Origin: a virus
DNA: 43,034 nucleotides
IMG/VR virus record: IMGVR_UViG_3300027734_004125
Coordinates: 1-43,034 of that record
Strand: one strand, 5' to 3'
This document shows positions 17,306 to 25,845 of the stretch, piece by piece. The notes below the pieces were generated by a model. It was not told the DNA's origin. It searched no databases and was given only the letters and a program-made list of their open reading frames with translations. Every line of letters begins with the position of its first letter. Position 1 is the stretch's first letter. A program made the position numbers and the translations under genes.

Positions 17306-18069
17306 TTATTTAACTCTTTTATTATTTCTCTAGATTCTAATATATCTGCTTGTAATTTTTCTCTATATTTTTTAAAATTATTTGAAATATGCAATAGCAA
17401 AGGGCCTTTAGCATTAAGGTGAACTGCAAATGTGCCTGGTACATAAAGATTATTAAAACCTTCTAGTATTTCTTTAGGTTTTTTAATAGATAAAAGTCCT
17501 TCTTTACCATGTGTAGTACTTATGTTTTGATTAAAAAAATCACTAGGGCCTATTGGATACCATCTAGAAAGAACATCCAATGGAGAAAGTATTTTTAATG
17601 AATCAGGCTTGACATTAGCCATTAATTCAAAAGATAATTTATCGCTACGAAGACCGTTAGATTCAACTCGTCCTACATTCCATCCATATTCAAATAAAGA
17701 CTTAGCGCCTGCACTATATTTTAAAAAAACTAGACTTAAATCAACAGAATCATTCATTGCAAAAACACAACCTACTTTTGCAGAATTATCAGATTTAAAA
17801 TCATTTAACATTTTTCTAAGATCAAATTCTGGATTCATTATCATTAAATCAGAATCCATCCAAACTCCTATTTCATTCACAGGAGCAACCATTGACATCC
17901 AACCTTGCATAGCTCTAAATCTAGACCATGTTGGAGACCTGTCATAAATATTCAAATCTTCATATACATAATGTTCAAATTTATGAATTTCAGCAAATTC
18001 TTTCTGTGATTCAATACAAGTTTTGCTCCATTCTTTATCAGAAAGAGTTGTATGAGTAAATAGTATCAT
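17299..18069 (-). CDS. GT34-like glycosyltransferase
   Basis: The 256-residue protein has SPTWSRFRAMQGWMSMV followed by VWMDSDLMIMNPEF with DSD at 72-74, the metal- and nucleotide-sugar-binding pattern of GT34 (galactosyl/mannosyl-transferase) enzymes. GTFAVHLNAKG near the C-terminus is compatible with an acceptor-site histidine. It is slightly short for the family. It overlaps the upstream gene by four bases and the downstream GT2 gene by seven, so all three are likely made together. Confidence 0.65.
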   Translation of the reverse strand: MILFTHTTLSDKEWSKTCIESQKEFAEIHKFEHYVYEDLNIYDRSPTWSRFRAMQGWMSMVAPVNEIGVWMDSDLMIMNPEFDLRKMLNDFKSDNSAKVGCVFAMNDSVDLSLVFLKYSAGAKSLFEYGWNVGRVESNGLRSDKLSFELMANVKPDSLKILSPLDVLSRWYPIGPSDFFNQNISTTHGKEGLLSIKKPKEILEGFNNLYVPGTFAVHLNAKGPLLLHISNNFKKYREKLQADILESREIIKELNKW

Positions 18070-19079
18070 ATTAATAAATGTTTATTTACTATTCTGAGTT
18101 CATATAGATCATTAAGACCTAATTCGTAAGTTTTTTCAATTGTAAAAACAATAATTTCATCTATAATTTCATCTAATTGAATATCATGTAATTCATTTAC
18201 AGCTTTAATTAGCTGATAAAGAATTCTGATTTGATTTCCTGTGCAAATAGGAGTTCTAAAATCATAAAATGCTGTTTTTTCTTTCCATAAATGATAAAAA
18301 TCAAAACCTATATCATTTTGAAATTTTAAGAAATTTTGAGGTTCACCTTTATTTAACCATGTTTCTGTATCTTCTGCATATTGTAGAGGGAAAAGTGAAG
18401 ATGTACTATAATTATCTTTTTCAATTAAATTTGTTAAAAGTTTTTTAACAAATAAATGTTTCCATTCACTAGTATTAGCCCAATTAAATTCTTTATTTTT
18501 ACCATTATTATCTTTAATATAATCGTATGCAAACCTCCAATAGTCTCTAACTAACTGTGGATTAGACCATACGAGAAAACTTGTATTAATAAGATCTACT
18601 TGATTTTTTGCAAAGTCAGGAAATTCATAGCCTTCTCTTTTTCCTAAAGAATTAAGCGACGGATGATTTTTATGAAGATATATTTCAGTATATAAAAAAG
18701 TAAGATCATTTAAATCATATATATTAAGTGGAGTTCTTAAAATTAAATCGGTATCAATAGTAGCAAAAGGATACTGCTGCTGTTCAGCCGCAACTTTCAT
18801 CTTACAAACAGATTTAAATTCTGCCCAATTTATATGTTTTTCTTCAGTAAGAACTTTTGTATTTACATAATCATAAAGTTTTAAAATTCCTATTTTTTCT
18901 AAAAATTCAGCGTCATAATCTGTAGTATATAAATGAATTGGACCATTTAATTTTTTCCACCACCATGCACTAAGTATCTGCGTAAGTAATATGTGTTCTA
19001 AATATTTTTTAGGACTATTTTTATTTAAATTAAAATCTGTTACTAGAGAATGTATTCCTATTAAATTACCATTTATCAT
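18066..19079 (-). CDS. Putative GT-A-fold glycosyltransferase
   Basis: The 337-residue protein shows a DxD-type motif, FATIDTDLILRTPL (DTD at 109-111). It is preceded by a WWWKKLNGPIHLYTTDYD segment that resembles the start of capsule/GT32-like transferases. FLVWSNPQLVRDYW and the Trp-rich C-terminal half are compatible with a GT-A fold, but no family is certain. It lies first in a three-gene glycosyltransferase group. Its stop overlaps the next start by four bases. Confidence 0.55.
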   Translation of the reverse strand: MINGNLIGIHSLVTDFNLNKNSPKKYLEHILLTQILSAWWWKKLNGPIHLYTTDYDAEFLEKIGILKLYDYVNTKVLTEEKHINWAEFKSVCKMKVAAEQQQYPFATIDTDLILRTPLNIYDLNDLTFLYTEIYLHKNHPSLNSLGKREGYEFPDFAKNQVDLINTSFLVWSNPQLVRDYWRFAYDYIKDNNGKNKEFNWANTSEWKHLFVKKLLTNLIEKDNYSTSSLFPLQYAEDTETWLNKGEPQNFLKFQNDIGFDFYHLWKEKTAFYDFRTPICTGNQIRILYQLIKAVNELHDIQLDEIIDEIIVFTIEKTYELGLNDLYELRIVNKHLLI

Positions 19080-19089
19080 TTCTATTATT

Positions 19090-19320
19090 TTAGACTATTA
19101 GTTGCATTTTTTTATTTTGATAGTATTTTTTCTGTTTTTCTATAAAATGTTCTCTATTGTTAAGATAATATTGTCTTCTTCTTTTCTTTTCTTTTTCTTT
19201 AGCATAATCTGACATTGCATGATAATCTTCTAATCTTTTTCTTCTATGCTCTTCTTTTTGTTCTTCAGTCAAATTAGCAAATCTATCATGCAGATATTTT
19301 TTTCTTTTTTCTGATATCAT
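19090..19320 (-). CDS. Small highly charged basic protein, unknown
   Basis: The 76-residue product is almost entirely charged and helical (MISEKRKKYLHDRFANL, HRRKRLEDY, KEKEKKRRRQYY, EKQKKYYQNKK). Lys/Arg-rich segments repeat with paired tyrosines. It would be predicted as a single alpha-helix or coiled coil, possibly binding nucleic acid. Such RRxYYxxN segments occur in many phage small proteins without known function. It sits between the exonuclease and a glycosyltransferase, with gaps of eight to ten bases. Confidence 0.6.
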   Translation of the reverse strand: MISEKRKKYLHDRFANLTEEQKEEHRRKRLEDYHAMSDYAKEKEKKRRRQYYLNNREHFIEKQKKYYQNKKMQLIV

Positions 19321-19328
19321 TTTTTTAA

Positions 19329-19961
19329 TTAATAGAAGTTTCTTAATATTTCAATAACATCCCAAGCATCACTTAATGCGTCATGCGATACATAGCCTGT
19401 AAGTTTTTGTCGTTCTTTACATTGTAATAATGATGGTAATGATTCATCATTTTTCCAGTCTACACATAAAATAGCAGGGTCTAAGATTCTTTGCCTAGTT
19501 CTAATTAATTTTTGCCACCATGGAAGTTTCTGTAAAAACATTTTGTCAAATGTTCCAAAATTCTTACCAGCTACATTAATAGTTATAGGTTTAGTTGATC
19601 CATTTATTACTGGTTTTTCTTTAGAATCATGTAATTCAATATGTTGATATAAAAAATAATAAAATTGCTTTATTACTTCATCGCATTCATAAAAATTATA
19701 TTCAGAATTCTTTTTTAAGTTTTCTTTTGTTTCATCAGAACCTTCAATATATTGACCTATAGATTTAATTATTTCATTATTCATTGTTATTGCACGAGGA
19801 GACCCAACAATTTCATTTTGCAATATTATTGCACTGAATTTTGGACATTCTTGAAATGATAATTTTTTATTAGTATCTTCTATAATCGCACCGATAGATA
19901 AAACACTATGTTTTTCTAAATTTAAGCCAGAAGTTTCAATATCTATCGATACATATACCAT
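19329..19961 (-). CDS. DnaQ-like 3'-5' exonuclease (DEDDh)
   Basis: The 210-residue protein carries all four catalytic acids of the DEDDh exonucleases: D7 and E9 in SIDIETSGLN, D139 in AGKNFGTFDKMFL, and H193 with D198 in VSHDALSDAWD. The family digests single-stranded DNA or RNA from the 3' end. Here it may act in phage replication, repair or RNA turnover. It has no polymerase domain. Its length is normal for a free-standing RNase T/oligoribonuclease-like enzyme. It lies between a membrane-protein gene and the basic small protein, among glycan genes. Confidence 0.85.
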   Translation of the reverse strand: MVYVSIDIETSGLNLEKHSVLSIGAIIEDTNKKLSFQECPKFSAIILQNEIVGSPRAITMNNEIIKSIGQYIEGSDETKENLKKNSEYNFYECDEVIKQFYYFLYQHIELHDSKEKPVINGSTKPITINVAGKNFGTFDKMFLQKLPWWQKLIRTRQRILDPAILCVDWKNDESLPSLLQCKERQKLTGYVSHDALSDAWDVIEILRNFY

Positions 19962-19999
19962 ATACTTTTATTTTAATGTTGTTTATAATTAGAAGAATT

Positions 20000-20329
20000 T
20001 TAAAATTGTCCGTAAGTAAAATATTGATATAAATAATAAGCAAATTTATAACCAGTAAATGCACCAAGTGCAGAAGGCAATGGAAATATAATCATTCTTC
20101 CTAGAGAAGTTGTATATTTAGGACGATTGACAATAGTTCCCATAAAATAATAATAAGAAATATAACCTAATATAACTGCAATATCTAATCGAGTTGAAAT
20201 AAAAACAACTAAAATGGCTCCTAAAAAACCAAAAATAAAATTATCTCTAACTCCTTCCCAAATTTCAATGCGTGTTGCATCTTTATATTCTTTAATTATT
20301 TTATTAAAATGTTTATTTGATTTTATCAT
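20000..20329 (-). CDS. Small membrane protein, unknown
   Basis: I place the start at ATG 20329 (MIKSNKHFNKIIKEYKD), giving 109 residues. A TTG at 20362 would add eleven more but overlaps the kinase gene by 50 bases instead of 17. A charged N-terminal 28 residues precedes a hydrophobic hairpin (NFIFGFLGAILVVFIS and AVILGYISYYYFMG), then a Pro/Gly-rich segment and another hydrophobic helix (AFTGYKFAYYLYQYF). Two to three membrane spans are expected. No family is recognised. Confidence 0.55.
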   Translation of the reverse strand: MIKSNKHFNKIIKEYKDATRIEIWEGVRDNFIFGFLGAILVVFISTRLDIAVILGYISYYYFMGTIVNRPKYTTSLGRMIIFPLPSALGAFTGYKFAYYLYQYFTYGQF

Positions 20330-21092
20330 AAATGTCTTTAATATTATTAATTTTATTAACAACTCCTCTTTGTTTTACAGCGTTAGCTGCTATTAAATTG
20401 CCAAATTTTATTGATTTTTCAGGATCTTTACTTTTAACAAACATGTGAGAAAATCCAGCTAAAAAAGAATCGCCTGCGCCTACTACATCCATTACTTCAA
20501 CTTCTTCTCCATGATACATTTTATTTCGCCAAGATGCACCATATTTTCCACATGTGATTATAGTCTTATCAATAAAATTATTCTTATTAACATGCATTGG
20601 ATTTTCCCATTCATTTTTATTCATTTTAATAAAATCAAAAGATGTGGCCCAAGTATTTTCAATATTTTTCTTTGTATCTATGATAGAAATATTTGAAGTT
20701 TTGGCTAGAATATCAAGATCACCAGGATGTAAAAATCCTTTGTCATAATCTGAGATAACAAGAAGATCTGATGATTTTATCTGTTCAATAAGCGTATCGT
20801 TAATTTTAATTCTTTTAACTTTTTCTTCTAAATCCACTCTAAGCATAATATAGTTTGAAACTTCATCAACATATCTAGTCTTTTTAATTATTTGAGATTC
20901 TGGTTGATGAAATTTAAATATTGTAATGTCTCCTAAACTTAGGAGATTTTCAACAACGTTAGCAGCCATGCCTAAATTTTCTTTTTTTTGTTTTTCTACG
21001 AAAACAGGTGTAGGTGCTTCGGGGTTGAGTCTTGTACAATTGCCATAGATAAATTCATCTATACATTTTTCTCCTATGACTGTTATTTTCAT
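20313..21092 (-). CDS. HldE-like PfkB carbohydrate kinase
   Basis: The 259-residue protein begins with a sugar-kinase strand (MKITVIGEKCIDEFIYG) and RLNPEAPTPVF (21-31), the phrase typical of D-glycero-D-manno-heptose-7-phosphate kinases (HldE/RfaE N-terminal domain). VISDYDKGFL and the PfkB signature DVVGAGDSFLAGF (base D208) follow. It is shorter than the usual 310-320-residue domain and lacks the HldE cytidylyl/adenylyl-transferase half. If it acts on heptose, it would make heptose-1,7-bisphosphate for ADP-heptose. The nearby KdsB and heptosyltransferase-like genes fit. It overlaps the upstream gene by four bases. Confidence 0.78.
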   Translation of the reverse strand: MKITVIGEKCIDEFIYGNCTRLNPEAPTPVFVEKQKKENLGMAANVVENLLSLGDITIFKFHQPESQIIKKTRYVDEVSNYIMLRVDLEEKVKRIKINDTLIEQIKSSDLLVISDYDKGFLHPGDLDILAKTSNISIIDTKKNIENTWATSFDFIKMNKNEWENPMHVNKNNFIDKTIITCGKYGASWRNKMYHGEEVEVMDVVGAGDSFLAGFSHMFVKSKDPEKSIKFGNLIAANAVKQRGVVNKINNIKDIYDKIK

Positions 21093-21616
21093 AATTGAAT
21101 TAATTTTTGTGATATTGCATTAGTCCATGTTCTAAATAACATATTTCCTTTAAGATATGCATCTCCTTCTAGATATGAATAATCTTCTAAATATTTTAGA
21201 AATTCTTCTTTTTCTCTCCACATTCTATCATTAAGTTTCATTTGATTAACATTACTTAATGTAAAACCTTTTATAAATTGGTTATGATGCACTAATTCAT
21301 GAGCAAAACTTCTCATAATATCTTTTACGTGACGACCGCTTGTGTAAATAATTATTTTACTTTTTTCAAAAATATAATGTCCGGTATACCCTAATAATTC
21401 ATTACTATATGTAGTATCACTTAAAAATTCAACTTCAGGATATGGCTTAAGATTAAAATTTAAATTTTCAAATAGAAGTATCATTGATGATACATATTTT
21501 TCTAAATTATGTCCTTTATAAAGGACAGGGTTTTTGGTATTGACAAGATTTTCAATTTCTTTTCTTTTATCTTTAATGCTTTTAAAACTTTGAAATCGTG
21601 ATACTGGATTTTTCAA
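21089..21616 (-). CDS. Putative zinc-metallopeptidase-like protein
   Basis: The 175-residue protein contains FAHELVHHNQF with the HExxH zinc motif at 106-110, and a downstream LEGDAYLKG whose E150 could be the third ligand. The motif and an all-alpha/beta mix resemble small zincin-like phage proteins. No signal peptide is seen. The only start near the 5' end is TTG at 21616 after an A-rich leader. The next ATG would remove 45 residues. Its stop overlaps the kinase start (ATGA). The target is unknown. Processing of virion or host proteins is possible. Confidence 0.6.
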   Translation of the reverse strand: MKNPVSRFQSFKSIKDKRKEIENLVNTKNPVLYKGHNLEKYVSSMILLFENLNFNLKPYPEVEFLSDTTYSNELLGYTGHYIFEKSKIIIYTSGRHVKDIMRSFAHELVHHNQFIKGFTLSNVNQMKLNDRMWREKEEFLKYLEDYSYLEGDAYLKGNMLFRTWTNAISQKLIQL

Positions 21617-21667
21617 TATTATTTTTTATTTTATAAAAAAAACTAAAAAAGTTTCTTTTAATATATA

Positions 21668-22156
21668 TTAACAAAAAATTATCATCCCATCACTACTTGC
21701 TATATCTAGAGCAATTATCCAATTTTCATAATTTTCACAATCCCATTTATTTGAAATTTTATAAAAATCTTCTCTGTATTTTTTAAAATCTAATAACAAT
21801 TTAGATGCAGAAATTGGACCAATAACACCTTCACAATCTGAAAAATCAATAAGTTCGTAAAAAGCACCATTTTTATATATGTCGCAGTTAGCCCAAATTT
21901 CAGCACAATTTACTGAATGCGCAATATTTGCTAATATATTTCTAAATGCAGAATATTCAGAATATGGACCACTAAATTCTATTTCATCACCTTCATATAC
22001 ATAAATACCAGATTCTAAATTATCATGTGAAGAAAAAAAAGCATTTACTTTAACTCTTATTAATTTTTTCTCATCTTCTATTTTAATATTTTCTATTTTT
22101 TCATAGAAATCAGCAACCTTTTTAATTTTATTAACGGCAATTATATTAAGTCCCAT
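21668..22156 (-). CDS. Conserved phage-type protein of unknown function
   Basis: The 162-residue protein starts MGLNIIAVNKIKKV and contains FSGPYSEYSAFRNIL, then FYELIDFSDCEGVIGP, then a helical LLLDFKKYRED region and WIIALDIASSDGMIIFC. The Gly-Pro-Ser-Glu-Tyr and SDCEGVIGP blocks recur in a widespread uncharacterised bacterial and phage family. I cannot name its function. It sits between the GT2 gene and the zinc-protease-like gene with no overlap. A 51-bp AT-rich gap follows it. Confidence 0.65.
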   Translation of the reverse strand: MGLNIIAVNKIKKVADFYEKIENIKIEDEKKLIRVKVNAFFSSHDNLESGIYVYEGDEIEFSGPYSEYSAFRNILANIAHSVNCAEIWANCDIYKNGAFYELIDFSDCEGVIGPISASKLLLDFKKYREDFYKISNKWDCENYENWIIALDIASSDGMIIFC

Positions 22157-22160
22157 TTTT

Positions 22161-22847
22161 TTATTTTTTAGAAATTTTTAAAGCGTTTGATTGACGGCCT
22201 TTCATCCAGTGATCTATACTGTGATTAGTAATACGCAAATGACGATAACCTGCTTTGTGCACACTTGCACCAAATGATGAATCTAAATGCATGATATGAG
22301 GTAAATTTTCATTTTTCATTATTTCAAATACAGCAGGATTCCAAATACTAAAAAGAAAAGGCACTCCACATTCACCAGGTTCTCTAACAAGCCCAGTTGA
22401 GAAATTTTCTCTAGTTGGTATATCAGAAAACCAATGCTTATGTGTAGGATAGCAGTTTTCACCAGCCCATGTATATATAGGACTTACAGATCCTACATTT
22501 CCTGCAGCTTCTTGATATACTCTTAACATTGCTTGAAACGTTGAAGTTGATGGCATTGCATCAGTTTCTATAATATGAATTAAATCAGGATTCCATTCTT
22601 TTATATAGTCATATCCAGTTAAAATTGATAAACGTAAACTTCTAATACCTGATGAACTTAAAATATGAAAATTTTCAAGTTTGCTTAATCGATTAAAATC
22701 AGAACGATAAATACTATCTGAATGATCATCCACTATTATAATTCTATAGTCAGAAACTGATAAATGGTATTCTTTAGAAATCCATTGTGCAATTCTTTTA
22801 ACTCCTTCTAAAAAATTATAAGTTGGAATAATACAGGCTAATTTCAT
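22161..22847 (-). CDS. GT2 family glycosyltransferase
   Basis: The 228-residue GT-A protein opens with MKLACIIPTYNFLEG, then IIIVDDHSDS, and has the acidic metal-site motif IIETDAMPS (94-99) after a DYIKEWNPDLIH segment. GECGVPFLFSIWNPAVFE is typical of acceptor-side GT2 sequence. It is translationally coupled to kdsB by an ATGA overlap, which suggests a linked role in surface-glycan building. Its exact sugar is unknown. Confidence 0.82.
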   Translation of the reverse strand: MKLACIIPTYNFLEGVKRIAQWISKEYHLSVSDYRIIIVDDHSDSIYRSDFNRLSKLENFHILSSSGIRSLRLSILTGYDYIKEWNPDLIHIIETDAMPSTSTFQAMLRVYQEAAGNVGSVSPIYTWAGENCYPTHKHWFSDIPTRENFSTGLVREPGECGVPFLFSIWNPAVFEIMKNENLPHIMHLDSSFGASVHKAGYRHLRITNHSIDHWMKGRQSNALKISKK

Positions 22848-23530
22848 TTTTGAGATAATATAGATAGCACTTTATTTATATCTTCTGGTACATCTACAGC
22901 TTGATATAAATGAGAAGTATACCAAGAATAGATAGGAATATTAGATTCTAGCCACGTTAATTGTTCTAAATTTTCTTTAAGAGAATTAGGAGAAGGCTTT
23001 AATTTTTTTATTTGTAAAAGAGTTTTTCTATCAAAAGCATAAATGCCAATATGCTTATAAGAACTTTCTTTAGTTCTAGAAAAAAGAAAACATTGGTTAT
23101 AGTCACTATGAGCCTTACAGAGAACCTTAACTACATTACTATTATGTATATCATCACCTGATATATCTGTCATTAGAGTATGAATGCCTGACATTTCTTT
23201 ACACTTCTGTATTAATGTATTTAAATCAGCTGGGCTTGCTAACGGTTCATCGCCTTGTAAATTAATATAAACTCTAGCATTTATTTTTTTTGCTACTTCA
23301 ATAAGTCTTTCAGTGCCATTAGAACAATCACAGGTCAGTATTGAGTGCCCTTTGCATTCTTCATATATTTTTTCACTATCAGTAGCAACTAAAACTAATT
23401 CAGCAGAACTTAATAATCCCTTTTCTAAAACACGTCTTATCATACTTTTTCCCGCTATTATCGCTAAAGGTTTATTAGGAAATCTTTGAGATTCTAGCCT
23501 TGATGGAATTACAATACAACTGTTTATCAT
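22844..23530 (-). CDS. kdsB: 3-deoxy-manno-octulosonate cytidylyltransferase (CMP-Kdo synthetase)
   Basis: The 228-residue protein has the KdsB hallmarks: CIVIPSRLESQRFPNKPL (CTP-binding loop), LVATDSEKI, NGTERLIEVA, INLQGDEPL with D94 for Mg, KHIGIYAFDRKTLL, LEQLTWLES and AVDVPEDI near the C-terminus. The enzyme makes CMP-Kdo from CTP and Kdo for lipopolysaccharide. It is about 20 residues shorter than typical cellular copies but keeps the catalytic elements. Related 8-amino-Kdo or neuraminate cytidylyltransferases are alternatives. It overlaps both neighbours by four bases. Confidence 0.88.
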   Translation of the reverse strand: MINSCIVIPSRLESQRFPNKPLAIIAGKSMIRRVLEKGLLSSAELVLVATDSEKIYEECKGHSILTCDCSNGTERLIEVAKKINARVYINLQGDEPLASPADLNTLIQKCKEMSGIHTLMTDISGDDIHNSNVVKVLCKAHSDYNQCFLFSRTKESSYKHIGIYAFDRKTLLQIKKLKPSPNSLKENLEQLTWLESNIPIYSWYTSHLYQAVDVPEDINKVLSILSQK

Positions 23531-25845
23531 AAAATTGACATTATTTTATTAAATACTTGTTCTGGTGTAATTGTTTTAGTACATTCATGATGTTTATCAG
23601 TACCTTTATTTACAGGACACCACATCCAATCGCCAGGATCGAATGGATATAAATCAGGTGAATGAAAACAACAGTGACATACATCTTTATTTTGTATTAC
23701 ATAATTATCTTTTTCATATTCGTACGCAGTTGGACCAATAATCATAATAGTTTTTTTACCTAGCCCATGTGATAGCCATGATAATCCGCTACTAAGCCCA
23801 ACGAATAATTCAGAATGATGTATAAAATTCATTATTTCTGAAAATTGCATACCTATTTTTTTAACTGATGACTTAGGTACTGGATTCCAGTGCCCTTCAA
23901 TTCCAAAACTTTCATATCTATCAATACATACTGGGGTAATATTTTCCTTCCTTAACAATTTACAAAGAATATCCCAGCCTTCTGGATAATTCCACATTTT
24001 AGCCTGTGCTGTAGAATGGGTACTAAAGCAGATATATTTACTTTGGATAGGTCTAGCACTAGGTTTAAATCTCAAATTAGGAACTTTTTTAACTAAATCT
24101 AATCCTAAATCTTGTTGAAATCCATGTTGTAATGCATCTTTAAAATGATAGTCTGAAACAATAATATCGGTAAAATCACTAGGATTAAAATTATGATCAA
24201 TAAAATCTAAATCGTATGATTTAAAAATATCAATAAAAGCTGAATTAATAGATACTGTTGGTTTTTCATTCCATTTTTCTTTCCACGCTTGACATGATTC
24301 AACAAATGCAATAGTATCTCCTAGTGCTTTGCTTCTTAACCGCAAAAGAGTTTTTTTATCTATTACTTTAATTTCACTATTTAAACTTTTTTCCCAATTT
24401 ACAATAGTTGGCCATGAATACCAATAGTCTAAAGATTTAGCTTTATCATAAAAATAAATATCAAATTCTCTTATAAGCTTTTTCGTATTATCATCAAAAT
24501 TTCCTATTAAAACAAGAATACATTTTTTTTCAATTTTAAATAATTGTAAAATATTAAGATCAAATTCATTTTCAATACTGACTCCAACTATTTTATTTTC
24601 TAGACTATTTGTTATTTCTTTAACAACAGTTGAACCATTTTTTATAATTATATTCCAATCTATCCATTCTCCTCTGTGATTTACAGAAGACCATTTTCTG
24701 GATTCTTGGCCATGATCAAAAAAGTTTTTAATTAAATTTCCTTTTTTATAAAGAATAGAAACACCCGCTCCGGGTAAACTAATTTCAGTATTAATTTTAA
24801 CATTGTCAGGCGCAAGATTAAATTTAACAATGTATGGATTATAATTTTTTTTATGTTTATGTACTAAAGGTGTATTTATATATGAATCTATCATTTTTTT
24901 AGACATATCCCAGCCTAAAGCATTTTGATAATGTTCTAATAATTTAGAAACTATTACGTTCCATGAATGCAATTCAGCATTTTCTCTAGAAAGTTTAGAT
25001 AAAATAGGATATGCATCTATTACCTGCTGTATCCCATCTATAACATTTTCTTTTTCTCTTTTTGCTAATATTAATCCAGGCATTGAAGTTTCCATACATC
25101 CTACTATTGGCATTCCAGTTGACGCAGCCTCTATTAAAGTTAAATTAGGATGTCCTGCTTCTAGATCGGATAGATGTAAGAAAATATCGTGAGATGAAAA
25201 AATATTAACAGATTCTTCTTGATTTAAATCATAAATAATATCTAAATTTTTATAATTTAATAAATCTAAATTTTGATTAAAAAAGTTTTGATTATTTTTA
25301 GGACCTGCTACAGTTATTGGCAAATCGAGTGCGTGCGCAGCTTCTATTGCATATCGAAATCCTTTTCTATCGTGTGATTGATTTTCTAGAATTCCATTAT
25401 TTGCAAGACATAAAAGTTTAGGCTTTTTAAAAGTTCTTTCTATATATGCATATTCTTCAATATTCACGCCATGTTCCAGATAAACTAATTTTGAACTATT
25501 AAAATAGTCAATTAAAAATTTAGCATGGACGAATGATATAATTGAACCTTCAATTGCTTCTAGATTCTTTTTAAAACAGTCAGAATCTTTACCAAACCAA
25601 ACTACATGGTGATCATGCATTGAGAAAATATAGGGTATTTTTCTATGTTTTAATTCTATAGCTAAATTAGCCATGTGGACATGAACGATATCATAAGTTG
25701 TATCAATATCATTTAAATATTTAATATCAACACAATAGCCCATCTTTCTAAGGACTATACTATATTCCCAAATAATTTTTTCTACAGCACCCCATCCATT
25801 AGGAGGGATTGGTAAAATACCAGGATTAATCTGAACTATTTTCAT
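23527..25845 (-). CDS. Fusion: GT4 glycosyltransferase + TibC/Aah-type O-heptosyltransferase
   Basis: The 772-residue protein joins two transferases. Residues 1-320 are GT-B/GT4-like (INPGILPIPPNGWGAVEK; HLSDLEAGHPNLTLIEA near 220-240). From about 335 it follows the layout of autotransporter O-heptosyltransferases: a beta-rich strand-loop-strand part, SKALGDTIAFVESCQAW, FSTHSTAQAKMWNYPEGW, LFVGLSSGLSWLSHGLG, and a C-terminal cysteine finger. The finger comprises DVCHCCF, GDWMWCP and ECTKTITPEQV and matches the four-Cys iron site known for TibC. Those enzymes move heptose from ADP-heptose to serines of repeat adhesins. It overlaps kdsB (ATGA) and the upstream gene by 20 bases. Family assignment is from memory of the motifs. 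Confidence 0.8.
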   Translation of the reverse strand: MKIVQINPGILPIPPNGWGAVEKIIWEYSIVLRKMGYCVDIKYLNDIDTTYDIVHVHMANLAIELKHRKIPYIFSMHDHHVVWFGKDSDCFKKNLEAIEGSIISFVHAKFLIDYFNSSKLVYLEHGVNIEEYAYIERTFKKPKLLCLANNGILENQSHDRKGFRYAIEAAHALDLPITVAGPKNNQNFFNQNLDLLNYKNLDIIYDLNQEESVNIFSSHDIFLHLSDLEAGHPNLTLIEAASTGMPIVGCMETSMPGLILAKREKENVIDGIQQVIDAYPILSKLSRENAELHSWNVIVSKLLEHYQNALGWDMSKKMIDSYINTPLVHKHKKNYNPYIVKFNLAPDNVKINTEISLPGAGVSILYKKGNLIKNFFDHGQESRKWSSVNHRGEWIDWNIIIKNGSTVVKEITNSLENKIVGVSIENEFDLNILQLFKIEKKCILVLIGNFDDNTKKLIREFDIYFYDKAKSLDYWYSWPTIVNWEKSLNSEIKVIDKKTLLRLRSKALGDTIAFVESCQAWKEKWNEKPTVSINSAFIDIFKSYDLDFIDHNFNPSDFTDIIVSDYHFKDALQHGFQQDLGLDLVKKVPNLRFKPSARPIQSKYICFSTHSTAQAKMWNYPEGWDILCKLLRKENITPVCIDRYESFGIEGHWNPVPKSSVKKIGMQFSEIMNFIHHSELFVGLSSGLSWLSHGLGKKTIMIIGPTAYEYEKDNYVIQNKDVCHCCFHSPDLYPFDPGDWMWCPVNKGTDKHHECTKTITPEQVFNKIMSIL

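Noticed and set aside
22873-22880. TATAAATA 26 bp before the GT2 start at 22847
   Set aside because: It lies inside kdsB and one isolated match in AT-rich DNA is not enough, although spacing is acceptable for a late promoter.
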